Assembly: GCF_008831285.2 (NCBI RefSeq)
Contig: NC_045138.2
Span: 30,227,934 to 30,291,933 of the forward strand
Reading direction: 5' to 3'
DNA from: Nymphaea colorata
Lineage: Eukaryota > Streptophyta > Magnoliopsida > Nymphaeales > Nymphaeaceae
Length of the DNA: 64,000 bases
The notes below the pieces were generated by a model. The model saw only the letters and a program-made list of their open reading frames with translations. It searched no databases and was not told where the DNA came from. Positions 33,601 through 45,713 of this stretch are shown piece by piece (positions within the stretch are counted from its first letter, which is position 1; each line of letters begins with the position of its first letter). Both the position numbers and the translations under genes were made by a program.

Positions 33601-36600
33601 ATCTTTGACGTTCCAGCAGTGATGTCCAACTGAAATGAAGGCAATCACGACACACAAACTTCTTGAAGGCTAAAAAGGTTTCTTGCGAATCCAGCCAGCA
33701 TTCTGGAAAAAAGGGTCATAAAACATTCTAGACTCGATTGAACAATAAAAGTGTCTTCGAGATCACATTTACAGGAAACAATTCACTAATTCAGCATGAC
33801 TGATAACAGATACGCATCGGCACATAGTGCGGCAACTTCATAAAATAAGAACCAACGGAGGTTATATGATAGTCAGTTAGTGATACAGACTGGACCATTT
33901 TCCAACACCAAACGCTGTACTGTATGCAATGTACATGCAGAACATAAAATAACACCAAACTCAAAGCACATCATAATTCTCAACATCATGCACTACAAGA
34001 AAATAAACCTTTGCATCCAGGACCATCCAGAAGGCACACAACATAAAGGAGGAAGTACCCAATCTGATCGACAGTCTTCATAGGAACCAGAAGTACCCCA
34101 AACCCATATATTTGGTGTAAAGCCCTCTTGATAAGAACAAGATGCTCCAACTTGTGATCTTAGGCATTCCAACAGAACTTAAAACCTAACAGCGGAATAT
34201 TCTAATTGCCTCCGTCCAACCACCGTTATGCTATAACACACACACCCCAAAAAAAAAAAAGCCCTGCTCTTCTACATAGAACACTGAACTGGTTTGTTTC
34301 TTTGCCAATATAAACAATGACACCACGACTTATTAGGATGGCTACAACTTAGATGTTTCATACTTCAAAATAATAAGTAATCTTCAAGGCGTCAAGGTCC
34401 CAACAATGGAAGAAAATAGACGCCTCATGTGTCATTCATCTTCCTTGTTGCATGAAATTACAGTGCTCAGCATGAAGATATATCACAAATAATGCCCATG
34501 CAAACCTGCGTCATATTTTTCTAACTTTAGCACTTGATATTCAGAACCAGAAACAGCAAAATGAAAAATGAAATGCCAATAGACAACACATATTGGTGAC
34601 CCTAAAGCAAAGAAAAATCAGGCATATTCCTTCAAAAAAGGTCATAGACTGGATCAAGAAAACGTAGTGATGGTAAAATATGAGAACCACATCCAGTCAA
34701 ATATTTTATCTGCCACAAAATAATTAGGAAATAACAGGAAACGCATGTTGATAATTCTGCAACAAAAAACAGAGCTACAACTCTTGTCTTGGTTGCACCA
34801 GGAACATTTTAGTGACCAAAGTACCATGAGAAGAACGTGCATCGCATAGGGTATAAAACAACCAAATATAACAGATCCAAGATATTGTTTCGAGACAGTT
34901 AGCTATCTCATACCACCATGAGAGAAGATCAGAAACATCAGATAACCTCATAATTCATAGACAATAGCTACAACTCTTGTCTTGGTTGCACCAGGAACAT
35001 TTTAGTGACAAACGTACCATGAGAAGAACGTGCATAGTATAGGGGATAAAACAACCAAATATAACAGATCCAAGATATTGTTTTGAGACAGCTAGCTATC
35101 TCATATCGCCATGACAGAAGACCAGACAGCTCAGATAACCTGATAATTCATAGACAATAGAACACCGTGTCCTTAACTTTACCTTACTTTTTTTTATCTT
35201 GCTTGCATCGTACATACTTTATTTGCATTTTCTTTTGGCTTCCGCTACTTATTACATTCAATATCAACCTCTTACCTACATCTATGGATTAACTCACTGG
35301 ATCAGGAAACGCAGCAACAAGAAACAAAGAATGTCGCCACTTGGTAGGATACAGAATTAGGGAATATAATGGGAAAATAACAAGAACACAAATATAATAA
35401 TGAAATTGCTTAGTCGAAGCAACTATATCTATGACAAAGAATAACAAAATCACAAATATAATGATGGAATTACTTAGCCACAGCAATTACATTAATACAC
35501 TTTTGTAAGGCTCAACAGGCTTCTGGAAGAATTTTAACATGAACAAAATCAAATTTAGAATTTGATCAAGCAGATTTGTCCACAAACCTATACATAGTTT
35601 AAACTTTAAAACATTAATCTTCATTAGTTTAAAACATTAATCTTCATATCTCAGACACAGATCATAATGAATTGATAAAACTCGGATCAAATTAATATGA
35701 TAAGTAAGAAAATTACAAATACCATAACCACCAACTATGAAATGAAATTTAAACTAATAAAAAATAAAATGCAACTGCATTCAGTTATGAATCTGTAACA
35801 AGATCTATGCATATTATTTGCATTGTATGAGCACAGGCGCTTTCTTGTCATCGTAAAACCTTATCACCACCTTCTCTGTGCCTTTATCTGCAAAAGCACC
35901 TTACAGATAGTATTTTCTGTGAAATCCAATGACATGCAACCATTAATACATTATTTTCCACTTAATAAGAAAAAAAATGAAACACTGAAGAAAGGGAAAG
36001 TCAATTTCCATGAGAGGGAATTACGGAAGCCTTACAGTTGTAATGGCTACACAATGATCACACACACAATTGCTATAAAAGCTTCAGAATACATGTTTAT
36101 TTTACTCGATACCGGTAATAAGCTCATCAACCAACAAGTATGAAAAAGAACAGCTCAGATTATTTAGCCAATGTAAAGGATATAAAAATATGTGGCAAAT
36201 AGATTCATTTATACCGAATAAAATTTAGTCTTAGCACTTATCAAAGAACAGCCTCAAACAGGTGTCTACAAAGATTCTGATATACCAGTTAAACAAAAGG
36301 AAGAAATGCCTTGCCACGGGAATCGCAATGGCCAGCTTGACAGAAACTGAAGACGATGGATCTGATACATCAATTCTGAGCACCATCATAACGAATCGGC
36401 ATGCCGACCTCTTCCTACCAATGCACAACCACCCTTCCCGTCTTTCATATCCCAGATCTGGAAAGCTGCCTAATGGTTTCTCACTTGATAATCTAAAAAC
36501 TAACCGCCATCCAGTAAAAATCATGATCAAGAACTCCGATGTCATTTTCAGCACCCACCATCCGTGCCAACAACCAGTAATAGATACTGAGCATGTATCA

Positions 36601-36700
36601 ACCCTACTTCATAATCGATAAATCTGTTTAGAAACTAGACCACCAAATTATGCTCTGCTTGTCCATTAAAATTATAAAATACCCAAAACAACATGAACAA
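30620..36700. other. Intergenic region, no gene recognised
   Basis: About 6 kb between two minus-strand genes. It contains a 193-bp tandem duplication (34773-35160), smaller direct repeats around 35390-35480 and 35595-35650, and AT-rich filler. Reading frames of up to about 119 codons do not look like known proteins. The segment 31680-32060 is less AT-rich but has no recognisable coding content. Confidence 0.6.
34773..35160. repeat. 193-bp tandem duplication
   Basis: Copy 1 (34773-34965) and copy 2 (34966 to about 35160) both begin agctacaactcttgtcttgg and both end gataattcatagacaatag or a close variant. Differences are scattered substitutions, so the duplication is fairly recent. It lies about 1.6 kb beyond the stop codon of the translocator gene. 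Confidence 0.9.
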
Positions 36701-36807
36701 CCAAAATAAAAAAGGGATCGTAACCACGAAAAAGGAGCCAAAAAAAAAGGAAAAAGAAAGTGATCCTTCAATTCAATGCGATCCATGAGATACTGCGACG
36801 CGCGATC

Positions 36808-37875
36808 TCAAGCCTGCGAATCGGTGTTCTTTCTGCCACTACCGCCATCGCTGGCCTCTCTCTCGGATCTTTGCTCCATCAGCAAGCCCGACTCCTCATC
36901 GGCCTGCGCGCTCTTCTTCTGCGCCTCCTTCATTTTGAGAGCCTGCAGCTTGGAGTGGTTATAGTAGGCCACGCCGAGAAAAGCGAGTCCGTAGCCGACG
37001 AGGTTGACGGTTGTGACGGCGTCGCGGATGACGGACCAGGAGAAGGCAATGAGGAGCCAGTCCTTGACGACGCCGGCGACGTTCATGGTGAGAGCAGACG
37101 TCTTTCCGATGAGAAGGAAAACGGCGAGGTTGAGGGCGAAGGCGCAGATGGAGTTGGTGCCGAAAATGAAGTAGTCGAAGTGGAAGCTGGATGTCTGGCG
37201 GAGGACTGGGAGTTCGACGAAGATCCAAGGGACGAGGAGGAAAAGGAAGCAGCAGGGGGCGACGTAGTAGAGGGAGGTGATAGGATTGAGGGTGATGCCC
37301 TTGGAGGTGAGGAGGATCTGGATGAGGACGAGGCGGGTGGCCTCGAAGGCGACGGCGCCCAACTGGAGGACGACGCCCCAGACATCGAAGCGGGCCTCAC
37401 CGTAGGCAGCGATGGCGACGCCGGTGGAAATGGCGAGCATGTTAAGCATGACTTCAGACTTGAAATTCTCCTTCTTGAAGGCAACGCCAAGGGAGTAGAC
37501 GGCGACCGGCATGAGGGCCTTGAGCATCTGGATGAAGGAGACGGAGAGGTAGATGTAGGCGGAGTTGGAGAACCAGAGGGAGAGGGAGTAAAGGGCTCCG
37601 ATGGGGAGCACGGAGGAAACGTATAGCTCCCGGGTCATGCCGATGGGCTCGACGAGGCGGAGGACGCGGACGAGGATGACGGCGAGGGTGGAGCAGAAGG
37701 CCATGTGGATGAGCGTCAGGCTGATGGGGAAGGGCCACCCATAGAGCTTCCTGTCGAGGATGTACTTGTTGTAGACGATGACGGTGAAGCTCAGGAAGAT
37801 CCAGATCCCCACGTACGCATAGCTCAGCAGGATCTTCCTCAGAACGCTCTCGTTCATCGATCCCCCCTTCCCCAT
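36808..37875 (-). CDS. Sugar-phosphate/phosphate translocator (TPT/KT family)
   Basis: 355-residue multi-spanning carrier of the drug/metabolite transporter superfamily, triose-phosphate translocator (TPT) domain about 15-305, with roughly ten hydrophobic segments. Strongly conserved blocks include [13 protein letters not shown] (28-40), [16 protein letters not shown] (47-62), [20 protein letters not shown] (111-130), [20 protein letters not shown] (171-190) and [16 protein letters not shown] (258-273). This is the pattern of the plant group containing Arabidopsis At2g25520 and At4g32390, which lack a plastid transit peptide and are expected in Golgi or other endomembranes; substrate unknown. 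The hydrophilic C-terminal tail of about 45 residues ([11 protein letters not shown]...) faces the cytosol in this family. Start ATG 37875-37873 gives MGKGG, the usual N-terminus. Intronless and GC-rich compared with its AT-rich surroundings. No frame damage. Confidence 0.95.
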   Translation of the reverse strand: MGKGGSMNESVLRKILLSYAYVGIWIFLSFTVIVYNKYILDRKLYGWPFPISLTLIHMAFCSTLAVILVRVLRLVEPIGMTRELYVSSVLPIGALYSLSLWFSNSAYIYLSVSFIQMLKALMPVAVYSLGVAFKKENFKSEVMLNMLAISTGVAIAAYGEARFDVWGVVLQLGAVAFEATRLVLIQILLTSKGITLNPITSLYYVAPCCFLFLLVPWIFVELPVLRQTSSFHFDYFIFGTNSICAFALNLAVFLLIGKTSALTMNVAGVVKDWLLIAFSWSVIRDAVTTVNLVGYGLAFLGVAYYNHSKLQALKMKEAQKKSAQADEESGLLMEQRSEREASDGGSGRKNTDSQA

Positions 37876-39784
37876 CTCTCTCTCTCTGTCGGTGCCTCCT
37901 CCCTCTCCGAACCCTAACCCCTTTCCTTTTTCCCCTCCTTCAACTGTCTCCTCCTCTCTATATCAATGATTTCCCTTTCCGGCTTCCTCTTCTTCTCCCT
38001 CCTCCTCTGCAAATCTAGCGATCAATGTGGTGGAATTCAGGAAACCAGCGGACGGAGATTTATCTGAAGAGAGGGTCGTGGAGACGGATATCTCGATCGA
38101 TCGATCGACCGATGGACCTGCCAGAGGCCGAGGAAGAAGAAGAAGAAGGGAAACGGGGCGAGAAGAACGAGGGAGGGAGAGGGGGAGGGGAGCAAACGGG
38201 CGCGCAAAGGCAGGAGGCGAAGAGTAACGCAAGTCAGGGATGGTGGGGCCCTGCAACACGGGGAAGAAGGAGGAGAGAGCGAGGCGGAGATTTTTTCAAG
38301 TGAATTACAATCAATGCTTGGAGTCCGCTGCCCTGCTCTTTCTATATGCCTCTCAAGTCTCTATCCTCGTGTACCACACCACCCTCTCTTTTATTTTTTG
38401 CTTTATTTTTTTCAAAAAAGAACCGGAACCTTTTTTTTTATATACGGGGCTACCTTTAGTGGTAATCCCAAATAGGGTCCTCTATTTTCCCAAACATTTG
38501 CATCTGCTGCATGCTTTTGTTTACACAATAAATGAACTTTGAAAAACGCTAGCGCCGGGCCACAGCTCCAAGCCTAAGTTTGAGCTTGGCTCACCACTTG
38601 AAACCCGATCTCGAGTTTAACTCACTTAAAATTTTTTTTTAAAAAAAGATTTTTTTAATATATGATACATATTTTTAATAATAATATATGTTATTACTAT
38701 TAAAATAAAAATAATATTAAAAACATGTCGAATTGACCTGATACATTATCGGGTCGGCTCGATGCTCGCTTTACTCACTAGACATGTCATCTTTTAACAA
38801 AAATAAATGAAAATAAACGTTAGGTTATATTTGTCTCACTATGAAAGATTTGAGATTTTATTAAGGTCAGAACCATTTGACTGACTAACATGAATTTAAG
38901 ATCTTTGTTAATGAAATCTTTTAAAACACATCTATTATTTTTAATGTAACTTTGGATATGTAAAACCCAACTTAAACAAATAAATATGAAGTAGATGTTT
39001 TTCCTCATATATGTTTAGCTGCTAACTTGTAATATATAATAATTCCTTGTTGGGTCTACGGCTCTAAGTCAAGTCCAAACTTTGTCGTGATATTTTAGCC
39101 AGACTTGGTCGCAGAGCATCCCGTTATACACGACATTCAATTAAAAACTCTAAATCAAGTTCTAACTCCGAAGTTACAATGCCATAATACTTACAAACTT
39201 GGAATTGCGGGCAAACTCGATCCAGTTGGATTTGATCCTAGCAGAGTCAAAAATATTGACTACATAAGTTCACACCGGCACATTGGTTTACCAAAGCCTG
39301 CCATCTCTTAAACAACTGAAACCTGAAACGTTCTTAAAGAAACAAAAAAAAACTGACCAGATTTAATACATTGACCACTAGAGATCATCTCTTTAGCTTG
39401 CTTGGGTGAATTGAAATCCATGGATCTTAATCTCATATTTTCCTCGGAAATTCAAGATTACGATCTTGTGTTTGAGTGGAACGGATGTTCCTGCGTTTTA
39501 AGGCGGTAGGGCGCGACACCCAAGCTGAAGGGTGCACCGTTGCTATCGCTGACACCGACGCAGCTCAGAACCCCGGAGGCAGGGAGAATGGGGGGCCTTC
39601 GGGCCTTTTTCGGGCGGTGAGATTAATATCTATCGCTCACCCGAAAAGCATTCATCTTCTTAGAAAAACTCTACACATACATTTGACTTAATTAAATGGA
39701 TAAAAAATTAAGACTTGAATCTAACTCAGCCAACAAAAGAAGCATTCGACATAATATTGAAGCTAAAAATAACGGAAGTTTTAG

Positions 39785-40223
39785 TGGGGCTGTTCAAAAG
39801 TGAGTTCGAGCTGAGTAGAGCCAGCTTGAACTTTGCTTGGGTGTCTTGAAAGAAACTCATACTCAGTTTCAGCTAGAGTCGAGTTTGGTGTCATTAGCTT
39901 GAAACTTGGCTCGAGTTCTTAAAACTCAATTCGGCTCCACTAAGCTTGAGCGGAGCCAGACATTTCATTTAAAATTTATTTTTTTTAAAGAAAAAAAGGA
40001 CGTATAGATTTTAACATGGAACCTCCCACTGCATACCCATTTGACCAATCTATTTTTTTTATAATTTTATGAAATGTATTTTACATATTTTTGTTCTCGA
40101 GCTCAACCGAGTCGAGTCCACTTAACTCGAGGTGGACTCATTTAGGTTGTCGAGTTAATTTCTTAACTCAAACTCGACTGGTTTAATCAACGAGTCAAAT
40201 TTATCAAACGAGGAACAGCCCTA
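39785..40223. mobile_element. hAT-type MITE with 8-bp target duplication
   Basis: 439-bp element. Left end tggggctgttc; right end reverse-complements to tagggctgttc (10 of 11). It is flanked by a perfect 8-bp direct repeat agttttag (39777-39784 and 40224-40231), the duplication length of hAT transposons. The interior has repeated gagctcgag/ctcgagttc motifs typical of plant hAT MITEs, and no ORF. Confidence 0.88.
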
Positions 40224-42315
40224 AGTTTTAGATCTTGCTTTACCTTCAAAACAAGTACAATTGTATGACAGAGTTATCTCACTACTTTCTTTAACTACAC
40301 CAAACAACTTCTGCTAACAAATTCAACCGAATTGGGTTGGAGCTTAAAATCATACTAAAAAAGTTGGATCTTCTCCGAGACCAGCTCGGAGAGACTCAAG
40401 ATCCAAAGCATGCAAAATCTGGATCTGATTAGTAATTGGATCTTATTTTTTCGCCATCAAATTATTTTTAAAATTAGTAATTGGATCTTTTATATGAACT
40501 CGAGTTCAGTTATATGATGTAGCCCCAAGATCCAAAGTCACTGCTCCATGACTCCGTCCCTACCACAAAACGAGTACTATTGCCGTGGTCTTCACGCGCT
40601 TCAAGAGTCTTTTTCTAAAACCATTCACGCCTCGTCCTTAGCCATGGGAACAAAACAAAACAATAACATTTATAACATAGCAGTGTCGGCAACTTTTGAA
40701 AAAAGTAAACACGTGTAGCAGTGTTGTTCAATTTATAAGGTCGGGATAAGAATTACAGATGATTGAAAGACCGGATTTGTCTTTCCTACCAAAAAAGCAC
40801 GGAAAAAGGAAAAGATGGTGGCATGGAATGTATTTAAAATTTTTACAATATATGCTGAAAAACGAAACGGTTCTTCTGTTTAATGTGTGACGTTTCAACC
40901 ATTTCATTAACTTGGTAGGTTATTTGTTAGGCTATTCTATCAGATATAGTAAAAATACAAAATTCAAAACTGTACCTGTTTGCCTTTTGAGTATCCATAG
41001 GCCTGGGTCCTCATTTAGTTTATACAAAAAAAGCTTCAAAAATCTTGTATTTCATATCACTGGGCTGTTTAATAGGAAGAAAACAAAAAAAAAAAAGTGG
41101 AAAAAGAAATTCGACAGACAATTTCGAAAAAGAACTAAATATTTTTAAATTATGGGTATGAATGTTAACTGGAATATATCTGGATCTCAAACAAGAGTGA
41201 ACCGCCTGACTCATGTCCACTTGATTTTTTTTTTTTTTTGTTTTGATGATTTCCTTTGGGTTTTTTATGTGATTTTTCTTGTAAATTATTTTTTATTAAT
41301 TTTTCATTATTAAATGACATTTAATGAGTAGATGGAGTTGAATGCAAAGTCATTAAAAACCAGTAACTGTTGATATTTAGCACCCTTAAGTAAGGTAGAC
41401 CGAAAGCGATAGCTATAATGAAGCCATGATTGGGAAGTCATTCAGAGCTAGCTTCAATCAAAAAGAGAACAAGTTGTGCCCAATCATTTATTTATAAAAG
41501 AGAGAGGCTGTTTGATTACCATAACAATTTGTTACTTTTAAAACAAGTTTATGAAACAATAGTAACTAAACAACCTCTAATAAAGAGGAGGTCCGACCAA
41601 GCTCATAAAGATTTTGACCTAAGCTTGATCGCCTTTTAAAAAATGTAATGTAATAATATAATTCCGTGTATTCGGCCTCCAAGTGAGTCCAAGAAGACTC
41701 GCCGTCGGAGATATATTCCGTCCGACCTCCGCCTGTCGTAATTCAATCATTATCAAGACTTATGTAGATTGGCTCTTTCGATACCTTTTGTGCGGTTTTT
41801 GGATAACGTTCCACTAAACCCGAATCCAGATCCAAGTATGTTATACTGGACCGGGTCAGTCCTACTGAAGTTGATATCCAACTCAAACCCGACCCCTTTA
41901 GTGCCCGCGAGGAAGAAAGTAGTCAAAGTTTGCCCCCATCGTCCCTCCTTTCTGTCACATAATCTTCGTGAGATCTGTGATTGACTTGATTGAGGCACTG
42001 CTCAGTTGAACAACGTGTTCGTGACGAGTGGGACTTTTAAAACTGACAGGGACAGGACCCGATGAGACGTGTCCCCGCCCAGGGTTTGTTATTTGAAAAC
42101 ATCCGAGCAAGGGGGTTTCAGTTTTTTCCAAACGAGCCACCTTAACTTTTTTTTTGATAGTTTTGTGGGGGCAAACTCGAATTTTTTAAAAGTTTAGTGC
42201 GCAAAATTGTAATATATAAATAATATTTATTTATTCATTGGTACGAGAAGCTATAAATGAAATAACTTGGGAATGACAGCGGCAATAACTCTCCCAAGTG
42301 CCTGTTGTCCACGTT

Positions 42316-42373
42316 TCGGGAGGAACAGTTTGTTTTCTTTCCTGGCAAAAACAGAGAACAGACTGTTCTGCCC
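42316..42373. repeat. Imperfect hairpin
   Basis: gggaggaacagtttgttttc and the downstream gagaacagactgttctgccc pair over about 23 positions with 18 matches and a short loop. It may be a small foldback element or a chance structure; there is no evidence that it is a microRNA precursor. Confidence 0.4.
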
Positions 42374-45300
42374 AAGACTTGCAAAAGGAAAAGCGACGTG
42401 AACCAAGGGGAGAAGGTGGAAGCTCCATTTGGCAAAAACCTCACCTGCTTTCTGCCCCTTAAATTTATGTGGTTTTCTAATGCCTTCTCTTTACCTCGCC
42501 TTTTAGTTGTTCAAATCACGCACAAGTAAAATGACCATATTACCCTCAACATAATTTATTTTATGTTAATTGTCGAGTCGTTGACTGAGAGCTGGTGTGA
42601 TGGGAACAGTCGAACCATTAAACCCGATCGGATTTGGATATGTATAAATATAAATTTATATCAAAATTAGTTTTAAATAAATATTTTATAGCAAATGCTC
42701 TAGATCGGTTAGATTGGGTTCAAAATTCAAAGATGTATGTGAAAATAAGATTTAGATCAGATTCAAAACGTCAGATTTGATTTTGAATCCATATTTGGAA
42801 TTTGGATATAACTTTTTTTTGCACGTTCGAGTGTGAACTGTGACTGTTTGATGGAATACGTTTAAGGGTATATCCGACTTCAATCGACCACCACCAACGA
42901 AGAAAAATTTTCAGTTCAAGGCTAAATTTTAGGGGTTATTTTATAAAGCGCAGTATCTTTTGTGGTTTTTAACAAATGCCAACGCTTTTCGTTCATGACT
43001 CTTGGCAAACTTGAGTAATCCGAAGTAAGTTAACAAATTACCTACCAGAAAAAGCAAGCGGCAGGTTTTTACTATAAATCGGCAGATTTTTTAAAACGTC
43101 CCTTTTTTTTCTTAAACGTCATAAAAGATTAGCTTACTGAATATTAAAATCCCACTTTCTTTAACCATTATTAACTAACGACATTGATTGTTCACTAACA
43201 AGTCCACAATTTTCAGGGGCCAACAGCATGCCTTATATAAAAAATGCTATCAAATAATAAATAACTGAATCAACCACACTCTACCTTTATCTACAAGTAG
43301 GGTTGGTCGGGGCGAGAATTAGTAGGTAGTTGGTTTTCGTTTCGAATCATTGCGACATTAACCTTTTGTGTTGTGTTGTAAAAGGAAATAGAGCTACCGA
43401 TACAAATTGAAGCATGACAAGAGCCCAAAAATAGACCTTGTACCACAAGGGACTTCACTTGTCCAAATTTCTTATAAAATTTAAGATCAACTTGGGCAAA
43501 ACTCTTCAAGTCCTAAATCTACAAGTAAACAAACAGTGGACTTTGGCTAGTTGGATTTAACATTCAGATTAAGTAGCAGAAAACCTCACACCAATGAAGG
43601 AACCGAAATATCATGACTAAATGGCATTAAGCATAAAATTTTAGATCTTTAAACGACGTCAATATGTAAATGATAAAAAATACTCTCAACCATCAATATG
43701 AAAATAATATAAATATATATATATATTTTTTTTGTGTGGGCAATTGCCCCCGCCTCCATCTACCACTGCCTCGAATCGTATAATTTCTATCCAGAAAAGG
43801 AGGAGGAAAGGGTCTGATATCAGATCCGAGGTCGAGCAAACATAATGCGTTGGAGATCCACATTTGACGTGCTCCATCCATAAGTCATAACATTGGGGAC
43901 GTTTTTTTGCTTGGTCAAAGTCATGGGAGAAGATGGTGGGTTTCATTAGATCGATCGGGAGACGGAGCTTTAAATCTGCACACTTAAATGCGTTTCAGTT
44001 CTTCGTTCTAGTTTAATTATAGTTAGACCGAATTATTAATTTTTTTTAAAAATTATATAAAATAAATAATTTTTTAAAAATTTATATGTAAAGTCTTTTT
44101 TTAAAAATAATTCAAAGGAAGCAACACTCCTACAAAACTATATATATATATATATATATGATGATGATGATAATGTCAAAAATTAAACTCATTCAGATAA
44201 ATCATCATAACATTTTATAAATAGGATTTTAGAATTATTATAAAATAAAACATCTTTGGAATGTTTTTTTTTTTTAATTTTAATAAATAGGTTTTAGGCT
44301 TTGCCTAAGAGGTTAACAACCTACCACCCAAAAAAATCCAATTCACATGAAGACAAGAGAGAGATCCAATTCACATGCAAACGAAATAGAAAACGAAGCA
44401 TAAGTTCGTAACTATAAAATTGAACCATAATGAGGGGTTTAGTTTATTTTGTTGGTTTTAGATTTTCCTTTAGTCGAGTCCTTTCTTGTAGAGATAGAGA
44501 GAGAAAGAAGGAGAGACTGGCCCGGTAGCATTCTTATTATTATTTATGAAATTGCCAAGTACACACGTGATGTTGTAGGTGAAGAGGTAGGAAAGGTGTG
44601 AATGTCCATTTCTCCTAACAGATTTTTATTTTTTTTAAAAGTGTTTTCTTTTGTAGGCAAAAGAAAAATTAATTATTAAAAAGGTTTCCAGGGGCCAATT
44701 TTTCACATTAAAACAAGTTTTTTATCGGCAAAAAAGAAAAAATTAATCGATTTTCAACTACTCAAGTATGTAAGAGTTTGGATTAATACAACTTGTCCTC
44801 TATTCATAGTGCCGCAAGTTGACACCACAACGAATATTCTTTTTAAGGTCTTAAACAATTGTTTCAGGCAATTAATGTCGCCACTATTTGTAATTATTTA
44901 TGTACCTTTTAGTGGAGGGATGTCCATAAATTCGAATCGCATAAAAAAAATATAGGACGTGAAAAAAAGTTTGACATTCCATTAAAAATTCAGATCAGAT
45001 TCAGATATAAAAAATGATATCTGATTGGATTTACATTAGATCTAAGTAAACATTGATGAGACGTAAGTAATATACATATCTACAATATCATGTTTAAAAA
45101 TGATAATCAAATTCGATGTTAATCTGAAAAACAGCTATGTTTACGCTCACGTCAGTTGAGATATAGAACTAGGTTTTGTATTACTACTTTAACGAAGGAT
45201 CCATGTCCAGGTCCAGGACTTGAAGAAAATTTTGCGAGTGGTCTCTTCTTTGAAAAGCGGTTATTCTTGGCAATTTGTTTTGAGAGCTTGAGTATTATCA

Positions 45301-45526
45301 AATTCTCCTTTTAACAAGTGTCATAACAAACTTTTATTTTTAAAATAGTTATAATATATTTTTTATAATAAAATTTTATTTAAAACTCTTTTTCTAATAA
45401 ACTTGACTGTATTATTTGTTTTTCTAAACAATTGACGGTTGACTAGTGGGAAGGAGAGCAACCAAAGCAAGAGAGAATTGACCGGTCTGTTGAATATATA
45501 TAAAAGTTATGCAGGTTAAAATAATT

Positions 45527-45623
45527 ACCAAAAGTATTTGGTATCTAAAAGTAAATTTCACTTTTTTTTTGGCTGCTCATGAGGACCGTGGAGACGCACC
45601 GTAATACCAAAGGGATTTGGTAT
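45527..45623. repeat. Pair of 18-bp palindromic repeats upstream of the PPR gene
   Basis: accaaaagtatttggtat (45527-45544) and accaaagggatttggtat (45606-45623) are 16/18 identical, each an imperfect palindrome of the form CCAAA-N-TTTGG, 79 bp apart. The second overlaps the likely TATA box at 45621. Confidence 0.7.
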
Positions 45624-45626
45624 AAA
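45621..45626 (+). promoter_or_regulatory. Likely TATA box of the PPR gene
   Basis: tataaa, 93 bp upstream of the ATG, would place transcription start near 45650 and leave a leader of about 60 nt. A second candidate, tatataaaag near 45497, is further away. Assigned by position only. Confidence 0.4.
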
Positions 45627-45713
45627 GCAGTTCGCTGCGGGAGGACGAGTGAGGGTGTCTGCTTCAGCACGTTTTCATAGGCCTCTCTCTCTCTTTCTCA
45701 ACACAATGCCGCC

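Larger units (their letters stand above)
37876..45590. other. Intergenic region between translocator and PPR genes
   Basis: The two genes diverge, so both promoters lie here. Close to the translocator, 37880-38300 is purine/pyrimidine-skewed leader-like sequence. Beyond it the DNA is AT-rich, with a hAT-type MITE (39785-40223), gene-poor runs of poly-A/T, and a GC-rich patch at 39479-39640 of unknown origin. A short imperfect hairpin is at 42316-42373. Nothing else could be assigned. Confidence 0.6.

Noticed and set aside
36760-37626. 288-codon open frame on the plus strand, rich in Glu, Asp and Gly
   Set aside because: It is the antisense of the GC-rich translocator coding sequence; its composition is the typical mirror image of Leu/Ser/Ile-rich codons and it resembles no protein.
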